The notes under the pieces are model-generated. The model made no database searches, was not told where the DNA came from, and saw only the letters and a program-made list of their open reading frames with translations. From contig JAUPTC010000152.1 in assembly GCA_030762895.1 (NCBI GenBank), forward strand, positions 22,470-86,469: a stretch of DNA of 64,000 nucleotides, given 5' to 3'. This stretch comes from Sophora flavescens (Eukaryota; Streptophyta; Magnoliopsida; Fabales; Fabaceae). Shown here piece by piece: positions 10,471 through 21,045 of this stretch (within the stretch, counting starts at the first letter, position 1; each line of letters opens with the position of its first letter). The position numbers were made by a program, and so were the translations under genes.

Positions 10471-11449
10471 TGTTGAGTCACCGGCAAGTGTACCGGGTCG
10501 TCGTAAGTAATAAACACGGTAAGTAATTACCAAGGTCGGACACAGGGATTGGGCTACCAATTCTACCAGTTCACAAAGGATTTGATATGTTTGACCAAGT
10601 AACAGAAAGTGGTCGAAGAGAGAGAAAAAATAGGATCGCAATTTAATTTAACAAATCAATCAAGAATCAAGCAGGTAGCGATAAGTTAAAATCTGGATTA
10701 AAACATCTAAGGCCACAAATCCACCTACCCAATCATGCATAGTACCCAAGTGATGATGATCCTCTCCCTAAATTCAATTTTAATGTCAACCGGGACCCCC
10801 AAATTCTCCTAAATTCACTGTCGTGCTCAATAGGACGTATTCAACGGTTGAGTTAATTACTTACTAGGTCTCATAACCCAATCATCAAACTCTATTAAAT
10901 CTTGTTCCCTATAGGGTTGCACTAATCTCCTAATCACTCTCGTGCAATATTCAATCAGTGATCCCAATTCAAGTTCTAAACGCGAATTGCCTATCAAGCC
11001 TCATCACGTTAACTAGTCAATCACGCATGCATATGATCAACACAATGAATTCAGAATTGGAAAACAAGAATTGAGGTAAAGGAGAGAAACATACATCACA
11101 TTGAACGCTACACCGTCATGGGTGGTTTCATTGATCCCTTAGAAAAGGGGATTAGTTCCTCATGCTTGTAATAACGCCCAAACAATCGAAAAAACCCATA
11201 ATTGTCAAACAAGAAAAGGAAATAGGGAGACGCAGTTCCAGAATACAAGGATTCATATCTCAAAAGTGATCTAAAACAAGTGGAAAACCAGAGATCCCTT
11301 AATCTGCCCTAAAACACCAATTTATAATTTTCAGATTCTGCACCCGCTCGCGAGGCGAGTAGCCTCTCACGAGGCGAAACTCAGTTTTGGCTCCATCTTG
11401 AGTTTGAATACTCGCGAGGCGAGATGATGATTCGCGGGTCGAGACAGAA
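10471..11449 (-). repeat. 5' LTR of copy 2, 5'-truncated
   Basis: The LTR end (TGTTGAGTCACCGG on the plus strand) lies at 10471. It aligns to the last two thirds of the copy 1 LTR, including the block around GGATCAATGAA and the GC-rich TCGCGAGGCGA motifs at 11340-11430. About 500 bp of the LTR start are missing. Confidence 0.8.
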
Positions 11450-11955
11450 AAGGTCACGACTATTCTTACTTAGGAATCAAGCCCGTTCATTCTTAACACA
11501 GGACACATAGTCCGAGAGCTCAATCATGAAACCCTAGACCGATGCATCAGTCCCAGGTTCGCAGATATGGGGCACGAAGTCCATCACATCACATCAAAAT
11601 ACACAAGTCCCCCATGGGAAACACGGATCAATGATCTACATGTTTTTCTCACGAAACACTAGAATTCTGACATCTCGGCTACTAGGTTCACTTTTCGCTT
11701 TTCAACATCGTTTTCGTTCTGTGAAACAACAAATACCAAAAACAAAACTTCTGAAAATTATCCAAGTTTATCGGAAATATTTTCGCTGGCTTAAAATTCT
11801 TTTGCAGAAAATCTTGTCCACTGAAATTCGTTTTATAAAACGTTAAATCACAACGTATTTCAATTTTTCTCAAATTCATTTCCTTTTGAAATCTTTTCCG
11901 AAAAACACATCAAATTCTTGAAAATAATTTCTGAAACTTTTTCTCCAAAACAATA
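11450..11955 (-). repeat. Old TGTAACACC-family LTR, left fragment
   Basis: In reverse complement it matches about 7290-7530 of the LTR at 4822 (blocks CCGAGATGTC..TTCTAGTG, CTGATGCATCGGTCTAGGG, TTGAGCTCTCGGAC). It continues at 15557 after the younger solo LTR. 11951-11955 (CAATA) is one copy of the target duplication. Confidence 0.75.
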
Positions 11956-14900
11956 TGTAACACCATCCTTGGGCATTACTTTGTGAACACGTGCGAAAAT
12001 AAATTAAAATAAATTTGCTCGTTGCTTTCGGAAATTGATTTACTTTAAGTCAGAAAATCTGGGTATAAAAAAAATTTCTTCTTCACACTTCGGAAGATTA
12101 TGATACACACAGCAAAAAAGTACGTCTACACTGTACTTAACAACACATATACACCAATTTCTTTCTTTTTTTTAAACAAACCTTCTTCAACATACAATTT
12201 TTTTCTTAAAAATATTTTCTCATAAAGCGTACGAAAATTATTAAGACACACATATTAAACTTCTTAAAACAGACATCCTCAAACACAAACCTAAGCTGGT
12301 CACTGTACAAAACACCTAATGGAAGAACTCTGTAGTTATCACCACTATTACCAATCTCTTCAAGGATCGAGATTAGTATCCCCGATTGAAGTTAAGACTT
12401 CCTCTGCACCATCTACTACCAGTACCAAGGTACAACAGCAAAACGAGTAAAACCTGATATATTATAAGGGTGAGACACCGATATATGGATATAAGCACGA
12501 TAACTACAGGCGTTACACACAAAAAAGCACATAGGCATATATAGTCATACAACATAAACTTCTCAGAAATAACAAGTAATTTACCAATGGGTTTCATACC
12601 CGAACAGTCATTGTCATTTACAAAAGATTAATGACACTTCACAATTCAACATCTAATTTTTATACCTAATCTCCGGAGATCCGTGGCAGTGTAAAATGAG
12701 CTGATCATGCTCTTAAATGGCACATTGTCAACAAAAGAACAATGGTCAACATCATAATGGCACATAATCCGAACTCCTGGCACAATGGTCAACAAAACAT
12801 ATGGCACATGGCCCAAAACTCCCGGCACGGTGGTCAACAAAACAAATGGCACATCGTCCATTAAGGCACAATGGTCAACTTTACATGATGCATTGTCCGT
12901 CAAGGTACAATGATCACCGCGATAAATGGAATATTTATCCTTAAAAACACATTGTCCATTAAGGCGCAATGGAAAGTCGTGTCATGAATACCTTGTCCGT
13001 CAAGATATCATGATAAATCAAGTAGGCACGTCTGCCGAGTAATGGATATAAAACATTTTGTTCTATGAAATACAAGTTCAAAACCAAAACCTCCATAACT
13101 TATTCAAGTTATCGGAAATAACACCGTTGAGTAACACTCATTTACAGAAAATCTTTTCTCTTATTACTCTTTTATAAAATGTCAAATCATATTGAAATCC
13201 ATTTTCTTTTGGAAACTCCTTTTCCCAGAATAACGTCAAATCTTCATAAAATCATTTCTAATATAAATTCCTTTATAAAAGCATCAAATTACTAAGAAAC
13301 TCATTTTCTTCTAAAAATCTTTTTCCGAGAAACTATAGTTCTTGAAAAAGAGGTGATCTTAAACTAAATCCATGTGTGAATGATTACTACTGTTTTTAAG
13401 AATGCTTTTCAGTAAATATTTTTGAAATTAACCGTCATTTAGTATTTTAAAAACGTTTAATTCGAAATTTGACTTTTCCCCTTAGAATAATTTTCTAAGA
13501 TAGAAATTAAGTTATTTTTGAAGATTAATTTCTCAAAATAACTTTTTGTAATATTTTGGAATTTCACACGTAAAAATTAGCAGTACTAAAATAATTTCAC
13601 GGTTAGGTCCTCACTGTGACTCATAGATCACTCTTACACCGTTAAATCATTAAAATAATCGTATTTCAAATATTTCTCATTTTCATCAAATCAAATATTT
13701 ATATGATATTATATCCCAATATTTCTCAATTAAATATTAAATATTCTTCATGAAGCTTTTATCTGATTAATTAAATAAGCACTGGCCACTGTCAGGCTTC
13801 TCAATCAACAATCCACATCATCAAATATTTCACATCAATGCTATAGTGGATAATACAGTTCATATCATGTATTAAAACATATTATAACTCATAACTACAG
13901 ATAATCAAACACAAATAAAATAACAGCTTAGCATAGAATTAAACAACCACCACGAATCTCAACCAAATATTACAAATCATATACTAAATCACACATATAA
14001 TTATTAGGAAAAATCCCTCAGGTAAGCTCCCCTTACCTCTTGAAGTTTTCCTTACGATTAGAGCTTCGTCAAAAAATCTGAAAGTCGGTATTACACGTAC
14101 CCGATACCAAAGTTATCCTTCAACAAACCACAATAATAATCATTAATCAAACAATCAAAACACTCCTATTTCCTATGTCTGGTTCACAGCCATGAGGTAA
14201 TCATTTGGTTAAAATTCCCAAAATTCCTAAGCTCTTGGATTAATGATCCTCAAGCACTTAAAACACAAGATCAATGATCATAGTTTAAAAATTGAAATAA
14301 AATCTTCTAACTCCAATACGAGCTAGGTTCGGCCAAAATATGAAACATAGGCTAGAGATTTGATTTTGATTCAATTGGATTCAATACATATAGGTAATTG
14401 AAATATGAAATCAAGTGTCAACTTCTAAAAATTGAACCAAAATTTCCTCCACCCTCAAAATGATGGTTTCAGTCATTTTGAAAGAAAATAGCCAGGGGTT
14501 GATTTTGATTTCAAGTTTTTAGATCTAGCAAGTAGAAGTATTAAATAGACTAGATCAAGTGTTACTTCACAAAAATTGAAGCAAAACCCATAAACTCCCT
14601 TTAAGCTTAGTTTCGGCCAACACTAGGAAAATAGGAAGGAAATTTTCTTTTGATTCATGCTCTTGGATCATGTATATAAAGATGATTACAAGATCATAGA
14701 AATTGGTTTCATGATCATAGGATTTTTCTACAATTTTCTAGAGATTTTCAAACTTCTAGATCAAAGAATGAAATAAAGATGATCATGGCATAAACTTGAG
14801 AAATACATGAAGAATAGAGACAAGAATGATCAGGAGTAGAGAGTTTAACTCTTGAAGATTGAAGAAAAACAAGTGAAATGATCGAACCCAAGCAAGATCA

Positions 14901-15556
14901 AAGGATGTTCTTATGAGTTTAAGAGTTAAGTTTAGCAATAGTAATGAAATGAGGGGTGTTTTTAAAGGGTGTGGACTGCGCACATGAGGGGTCAAGGAGC
15001 AAGGGAGTTTGTCACTTAAGGACCAAGGCACGAATATTTTGAAGGACCATTTTGCAAAATTCTAAAAGCTTGAGGACCAATTTGCAATTTCCTCTAAGTT
15101 AGTCATGATGATTCATGACTCCATGCATGACATCACCCGCATGGGTTTGTCTCATGTGACTCATTGGTATTATCCATTAGTGGTTCCCGAAAATCCCATA
15201 TTCACTCTATTGCTTCCCGATTTCGTATAACGCCCGCATAATATATATTATTTCAATTTTTATGTGAAAATTTTTAAAATAGCCAAAGTTGTTGGAAACT
15301 CCATAAAAACCCTAAACATTTTGTTTACGAGTCAAAATTAGGTCTTTTGAGCAGCAAAATCTTACTGTCAGTGAAAACACAGACCGGGTTCCGTTTGAAC
15401 TTTCAACCCAAAATTTAACCGTAACTATCTACGATAAAGTAGAGTATAAATATGACTTTGGTTTATCCAAAATCATTTTCTAAGTCATAGATAAAAATAT
15501 AAACATTTATTTATATTTATACCGATCTTAGAAAGCAGAAAAATCGGGGTGTTACA
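11956..15556 (-). mobile_element. Solo LTR of the TGTAACACC family with perfect target duplication
   Basis: The plus strand begins TGTAACACC at 11956 and ends GGTGTTACA at 15556, so this 3.6-kb unit has mirror-image termini. It is flanked on both sides by CAATA (11951-11955 and 15557-15561). Orientation is set by the start block at 15556 (ATCGGGGTGTTACA), which matches the polypurine-proximal end at 4822. The other end, with CTTGGGCATTACTTTGTGAAC, matches the PBS-proximal end of the complete LTR at 45419. With no internal coding region and an intact duplication, it is a recombination-derived solo LTR. It lies inside an older LTR of its own family. Confidence 0.88.
12700..12975 (-). repeat. 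Degenerate minisatellite in the solo LTR
   Basis: Short units of the type GGCACA..GTCAAC and TTAAGGCACAATGG recur roughly ten times. This zone lies next to the palindrome at 12669-12680, at the same relative place as the different arrays at 21690-22040, 44222-44400 and 51359-51490. Confidence 0.65.
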
Positions 15557-17247
15557 CAATAAAACAATTTCACAGTCTCATTATAAATAACTTTTCTAAA
15601 TTATTTTTCGTTTAGAATAAAATTGTTTTGTGAATCAAATGGATTTTCTTTTTCGAAAAAGTTTTTCACCATCAATATTAACATAATTTTGAAACTTAAT
15701 TCATTGTAATTACTATTTATTTTCTTTTTGAATTTATTTCGGAAAATTATCGTAAATGAAAATTTTTCACTGTTTTGTCCTCACTAACACTCATTGATTT
15801 ACACTTCACCGAAATATCATTAAATATAATTATTTCAACATTTTCTTCCACTTCCATAAATCAAACACTTAATTTTCTCCTCGAGCTTTTTAAAGCTTAT
15901 TCCTTAATTACAATTGAGCACTGACGCATCCGGACTTTGACCAATCAATCAACCAATAATTAATCCATATGTACAGATATCCACATATCACATATTATAA
16001 CATACTTGCACAGATAAAAATTAAAATCACATAAACAAGTACATAATAATTAAATTGATCACCACAAAAATTAATATGAATAATTTACACATGGTGACAA
16101 ATAGCACGTAGCTATCAAAAACCCATCATGTAAACTCCCATTACCTTTGGAATTTTGAACTTCCTCTTGAAAGTTGTCTCTTTGATTTTGGTTTCCTTCT
16201 CACAAATCAATACACCAAATTATCACTTAATCCTTCACAACAAAGTAGAAAACAAGTTAAAAAATTAAACAAAATCTCATCTAACCCATATGTTAACATG
16301 AGAAAAATAGGCTAGGGATCTTTAAATTTTTCAAGCTCTTGGATCTATGATACTAGAGTTTTAGAGAGACATGAACAACTGTCATACTTTAAAAAAAAAT
16401 TTCTATGATTTTCTAGAATTAAACGAAGAAAATTCAAGTAAATGGAAACTTAGAGATCTTGACATGAATGAACGAAATTAATGGATTGGAAGAGTATTCA
16501 TACTCCTAGATCATAAGAGTTGACCTCTTGATGATGAAAGAAATGAAGAAATTGATCCAAAATCAAGCTTTCAACAATGGTGATTTCTAGGGTTTTTGGA
16601 GAGAAATTGCACTTGGAAGAAATGAACTTGAGAAAATAAAATGGTTAAGTGTTTAGGAGGGGGGGAGGCCGTGTAAGATTGGGGGGTATTTTAGTCCAAG
16701 ATTTTGTGGGACAAAGTTGGCATTTCATTGAAAGTTCAAAGATAAAATGGACTTTTCACATAATGTAATCATGACATGGTGAGTCACACCATGACTCACC
16801 ATGGTGACTCACTAATAATGAGTCATCCATGACTCACTAGTATCATCCAGTAGCAGGTCTCTGCAGTTTCGTATTTGGCTCATTCGTTTACCCAATTTAA
16901 ATTATTTCGCGTGTTTTCTTTAAAATTCGCCTGATAAAATATAACATTTTATTTTTGAGCAAAAATTTAAAAATATTCTGTATCATTGAAAAAATGATAT
17001 AAATCTAAACTGTTTCATTCTTGGGTCAAAATTAGGTTTTCTAATCAATAAAATCTTACTGTAAGTGAAAACGCAGATCGGTTTCAGTCTGAATTTTCAA
17101 CCCAAAATTTAATCGAAACCTTCTACTATAAAATAGAGTCTAAATATTACTTTGTTTTATCCCAAATCATTTTCTAAGTCTCGGATAAAAATATAAACAA
17201 TTAAAATTCTACCGATATTGAAAAACAGTAAAAACATGGGTGTTACA
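15557..17247 (-). repeat. Old TGTAACACC-family LTR, right fragment (LTR start side)
   Basis: It ends GGGTGTTACA at 17247, and its last 400 bp align with those before 15556 and 25373. Together with 11450-11955 it forms one older LTR, interrupted by the solo LTR at 11956-15556. Its own insertion point at 17247 cuts a MITE-like repeat that is whole at 34151-34622. Confidence 0.75.
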
Positions 17248-17828
17248 AAGATTATCCGTAGGATAGGCTTCAAATGTTCATCAAGGTAAACCAAAATCTA
17301 TTATTATTAATTTATTATACTTCAAATATTGATATTTTAAATTAATTAACAAAAAGAAAGTCATTATTATGACGAAATAAATATAGACATCGTTTTTGGC
17401 TGGATGGAAATGGAAGAGAGTGGAGAGATTTTTTTTTCATATTTGGTTCAATTTTTTTGGAAGGGGGCCGAGGTGAAAGGAATAGAGGTGATGAAAGTCC
17501 ATCCTCATTCAATTCTGGTCCCCCCTCAAATGTTGGAGGATTTGGAAGGGAGAGGGAGGGGATTTAAAACATTTTAATGCATTGACTAAAATATCCTTGT
17601 GTATTTTGAAATCTAAAATTATAAGGATCTAAAAGTAAATTAATTTTAAACTCTATCTTCTCCCCTTGTGAACCAAACATGAGTAGTGTTATGTCTCCTC
17701 ACCTCCACTAAAATCTCCCTCCTTCCCTCCTCTCAATCAAACACAATATCTAATTAAAATCTCTCATCTCCCATTCTCTCTTTTGAACCAAACACACATG
17801 AGTAGTTAGGAGTTACTACTGACTTAGG
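17248..17828. repeat. MITE/foldback remnants
   Basis: 17248-17540 is homologous to the inner part of the foldback element at 34151-34622 (TTCAAATGTTCATCAAGGTAAACCAAA, shown here only by position 17268-17294). Purine-rich (17395-17560) and pyrimidine-rich (17640-17800) halves with TTTGGTTC motifs look like the arms of a second foldback element. No coding potential is visible. Confidence 0.5.
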
Positions 17829-18009
17829 CTCTATTTGGTAAAAACTAGCGGATAGCGGATAAGCTAGCTAATAGCGGATAACGGATAATTTAACTGATAA
17901 TAAATAGTTGATAAGCTAGCGAATTCGATTTGATGAGTTTAATAAAACTATTAGTTGAACTCGTTGATAAATAAAAAATGACATAAAATGACATGTTTGT
18001 ATTTTTTTA

Positions 18010-18014
<5 letters not shown>
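17829..18014 (+). repeat. MITE with CTATTTGGTAAAAACTAGCGG end (partial copy)
   Basis: The start GGCTCTATTTGGTAAAAACT with repeated AGCGGATA/GCTAGC pieces is shared with 27583-27875, 58866-58905 and the fuller copy at 59806-60362. The right end is lost at the AT microsatellite. Confidence 0.6.

Positions 18015-18045
<31 letters not shown>
18015..18045. repeat. (AT)n microsatellite
   Basis: An uninterrupted alternating AT tract of about 31 bp. Confidence 0.95.
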
Positions 18046-18046
<1 letters not shown>

Positions 18047-19223
18047 CAGTGGTCTTGTAATGTTGCTAATGATGAATTTTTTTTTGACAAAGCCAATGAT
18101 GAATGTTGTGCCGTTATGTTAATAATGTAATTAAATCCTTATAATCGATCCAATTAATTACATCACTCAAAATTTCAATAATTTATTTCCTTTTTGGATT
18201 TTAAATTTTTCTAGGGAAACAAATTATTTTTCTTTTCTATTAATTTTGATGATTGATTTCAATAATCTTAACTAGTCAATCTTTTGATAATTTATTTAAA
18301 TATTCAAAGTTTAAAAGGAAAAAATATCTACATTAATACCCGTTAAATCCATATTCAACCATTATTTTTCGTTCAAAATTGTCTTTTATGTTTTTTTTCC
18401 CTCGTCAAATTTTTTTTCCATAAATTTTAAAGGTCAAATGAATGACAAAATATTTTATGATTTTAATTTTAAACTTTTTTTTTTCAAATATTAATAAATG
18501 TTAGGCTTAATGAACTTTTTGATCCCTATAAAATAGGGTGACTTTTGGTTTTGGTCCCTCCAATTATTTTTCTTATGATCCAGTCCCATATTGTTTATAA
18601 ATTTTCTAAATAGTCCCTGTAGTCAGATACCTCAGCTAACTGATGATGTGGTACAAAAATATTAATTTTATATTTCACGTAGGATGCTTGGTGGATAATT
18701 AAAATAATATTAAATAAAATGAATAATAAATATTATATGTTATTATTTTTTATCTTGTTTAATTATTATATTTTATGATTCTAATTATATTAATATTTTA
18801 TATTTATATTTTTTATAAATGTTATCCTGATTAATGGTTAAATCATAAGAATCAAACTTGAGCCAAGAGTTTGTACCCAAAAAAAAAAAAAAAACTTGAG
18901 CCAAGATATTAATAAAAGTTTTTTTGATAAACTTAAATTGTTGTATTTATAAAGAGTACTCCGAGTACTCTAACCCGTATACGTTGTTTTCACGTAGATC
19001 AAACTAATGTAAATTAAATACTACCCTAAAGAAAAGATAGTATTACTTCAAGATAATAATAAATTTAAACAAGCTAAATTTTACTTCAACCGTCATGTAA
19101 ATTATTTTTGGATAGTAGTAATTAATTAGTTATTAATTGAGGCCTAATTCAATTTCTCTCTATCTCCTCCTGCTTTGTATCGTAACTTTTTTGTGTACTA
19201 CTTTTTTTTTGGTGTACTGCTTT

Positions 19224-19380
19224 TTTTTATAAGATAAAAGTTTAGGTGAGTTGGGTCCCGGGAGCTCACCAGGGCCAGGGCAGGCCTCAAGGCTCAAAGA
19301 GCGCTTACAGAGGTACTTACAGATTACCCACCAACGAGGTCCTCACATCGGCAATGGGATTCGATCTGACGACCTTTTGT
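19224..19380 (-). mobile_element. SINE, 5'-truncated, minus strand
   Basis: The 157-bp insert is flanked by an 11-bp duplication, TGTACTGCTTT (19213-19223 and 19381-19391). On the minus strand it carries a pol III box-B-like sequence, AGATCGAATCCCA, near its 5' end and finishes in CTTATAAAAAAAA. Box A is missing, so the copy is truncated. Segment B lacks it. Confidence 0.75.
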
Positions 19381-19413
19381 TGTACTGCTTTGTAAGTAAC
19401 TTAAGTGAATGTT

Positions 19414-19965
19414 TTTTTTTGACTAGAAAGATATTCATTCATTCAAATTGGTAAAATACATCGAAAACAACACAAATTCAACATCGCTAAAAATTGAAAA
19501 GGATGAATCTGTGAACAAACTCACAACACCCATGATAATAGCATAACACAGTAAAATGCCTACAAATGTGACAAAATCAAAGTGAACGGAATACCCATGC
19601 CTCCGGATCTGTAATGTTGGCGCCCAAATCTTGATTGAATATGTAATGGATCGAAGCTGATTTGCCAATTTAAATCAAACTAACACCGCAACAAGACGAG
19701 AAACCAAACGACGCTGCAATAAGACCACGAACAAAACACCGCAGCACGGAGACGACAAAAACACGAAAGAAAAACCAGATCTATGTGGAAAACCCACTTA
19801 TTTAGATAAAAGGAGAGGGAAAACGATGTAGAGGGGTGAATCCAGGTCAAAAAATGACCCAAAACCACCCCCTTCCGGTGGATGAGGAAGAAGGAAAAGA
19901 GAAGTAGATGGAATGTTGAGAGAGAGAGGTGGCTAGGGTTATGTAACTTAGGATATAATTGATTT
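19414..19965 (-). mobile_element. LINE-like retroposon with poly(A), minus strand
   Basis: A 552-bp insert is flanked by a 16-bp duplication with one mismatch (19398-19413 and 19966-19981, AACTTAAGTGAATGTT). The plus strand starts with a T-run, so the minus-strand copy ends in poly(A) after GAATGAATATCTTTCTAGTC. Long, variable-length target duplications and a poly(A) tail are hallmarks of LINE-driven insertion. The frame at 19435-19668 inside it is not a recognisable protein. Segment B shows the empty site at 61637-61652. Confidence 0.75.
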
Positions 19966-20604
19966 AACTTAAGTGGATGTTAGAAATTAATTTTAAAAAA
20001 ATAATTAAGAAAAAAATGTTATTAATTAATTGATATTTTTTTAATTAGTCACTATTCAATTAAAAAACCAAAACAGGAAAAGACAAAAAATTAAAAACAG
20101 GATTTTGGTCCAATGAGTGTGAAAGTAATTGGACACTTATGACATGAGCTGTCTGTTTCAAATTTAAGAAAAGTTGTCATCTGCATGCACCATGCATCAC
20201 CTCCATCTGTTAGATAAACATGCATATTTGTTCTCCTATTAATAATTAAGAAAAATTATTATTAATCAATTGATATTTTTTAATCAGTCCCTATTCAATT
20301 AAAAAAGCATCTGGATGCACCAACGCTGCCTTCTGCATGCACCATCGCTTCCATATGCATGCATGGCTTCCATTTGTTCCATCTGCACACTGAAGTTAAA
20401 ATCTCTTTACCAAATTTGCATGCCATCTGGCATCTGCATGCACCATGCGTGGACCATCGCCCATCTGTATGCTCTTTTTGTTTCCAATGCAAAATGGACA
20501 GAGAAAATGACTGGCTCATAAATTTTTCATGCACCATCGTTACAAACTGCATGATAATCCTACCACCCTTTGCATGTCGTCGGTGTAAAACTTAATTTTA
20601 TCAA

Positions 20605-20989
20605 GGATTAATTACACTTTTGGTCCCTCAAGTTTTTCATTTGTGTGATTTTGGTCCCTTCAAAATTTTAATTGCACTTTTGTTTCCTCAAATTTTCCAA
20701 TTGTACGATTTTGGTCCCTCAAAAATTTAATTGTACATTTAATCCTCTAATTTTTTTTAATTGTACAAAATCAGTCGTTCCGTCCATGACTAATCAATGT
20801 ACAATTAAATTTTTGAGAGACCAAAATCGCACAATTTTAAAAGTTGAGGGACAAAATGTACAATTAAAATTTTTGAAGGACCAAAAGCGCACGGTTAGAA
20901 AATTTGAGGGGCCAAAAGTGGAATTAAAATTTTGAGGGACCAAAATCGCACAATTGAAATAGTTGAGGGACCAAAATTGTAATTAAGCC
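20605..20989. mobile_element. MITE with 9-bp target duplication (Mutator-like)
   Basis: Terminal inverted repeats start GGATTAATTACACTTTTGGTCC on the left and GGCTTAATTACAATTTTGGT on the right (reverse complement). The flanks are TTTTATCAA at 20596-20604 and 20990-20998. Inside, short modules containing TTTTGGTCCCTC (left half) and GAGGGACCAAAA (right half) repeat, so nearly the whole 385 bp can fold back. The empty site is preserved once in segment B at 62590-62598. A 9-bp duplication is characteristic of Mutator-like elements. It has no coding capacity. Confidence 0.85.
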
Positions 20990-21045
20990 TTTTATCAATT
21001 AAGTATTTCTTTTCTAACTGAAAGTACAAAAATAAAATTCAAAAA

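Larger units (their letters stand above)
8852..11449 (-). mobile_element. Deleted Athila-type element, copy 2 (minus strand)
   Basis: Read on the minus strand: a 5' LTR truncated at its start (11449-10471), a tRNA-Asp-type primer site, a gag leader and gag gene, and then a 3' LTR lacking its 5' half (9375-8852). Gag breaks off right after the zinc knuckle begins (near 9395) and joins the LTR at a short shared CCTAT, so pol, the 3' non-coding region and half the LTR were lost in one deletion. The right end stops at 11449 in an old TGTAACACC LTR, so no target duplication is visible. Confidence 0.8.
18046..21045 (+). other. Segment A: AT-rich sequence duplicated at 60786-62640
   Basis: It aligns along its length with segment B, for example GTTAATAATGT..AAATCC (18110/60790), TTTCACGTAGGATGCTTGGTG (18673/61323), AACTTAAGTGAATG (19398/61637) and ACTTAATTTTATCAAGG (20592/62585). 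No convincing gene was seen. Relative to B it carries a SINE, a LINE-like retroposon and a MITE, listed separately. An inverse partial copy lies at 29790-30300. Confidence 0.65.

Noticed and set aside
14783..15031. 82-codon minus-strand ORF
   Set aside because: It lies inside the solo LTR at 11956-15556 and is not kept in the other LTR copies.
19435..19868. Two hydrophobic minus-strand ORFs (77 and 62 codons)
   Set aside because: They are inside a poly(A)-tailed retroposon with a 16-bp duplication and match no LINE protein motif.
20295..20595. Overlapping ORFs on both strands rich in His, Met and Cys
   Set aside because: They come from repeated GCATGCACCATG-type pieces. Neither frame has a known motif, and segment B has stops and rearrangement in the matching place.
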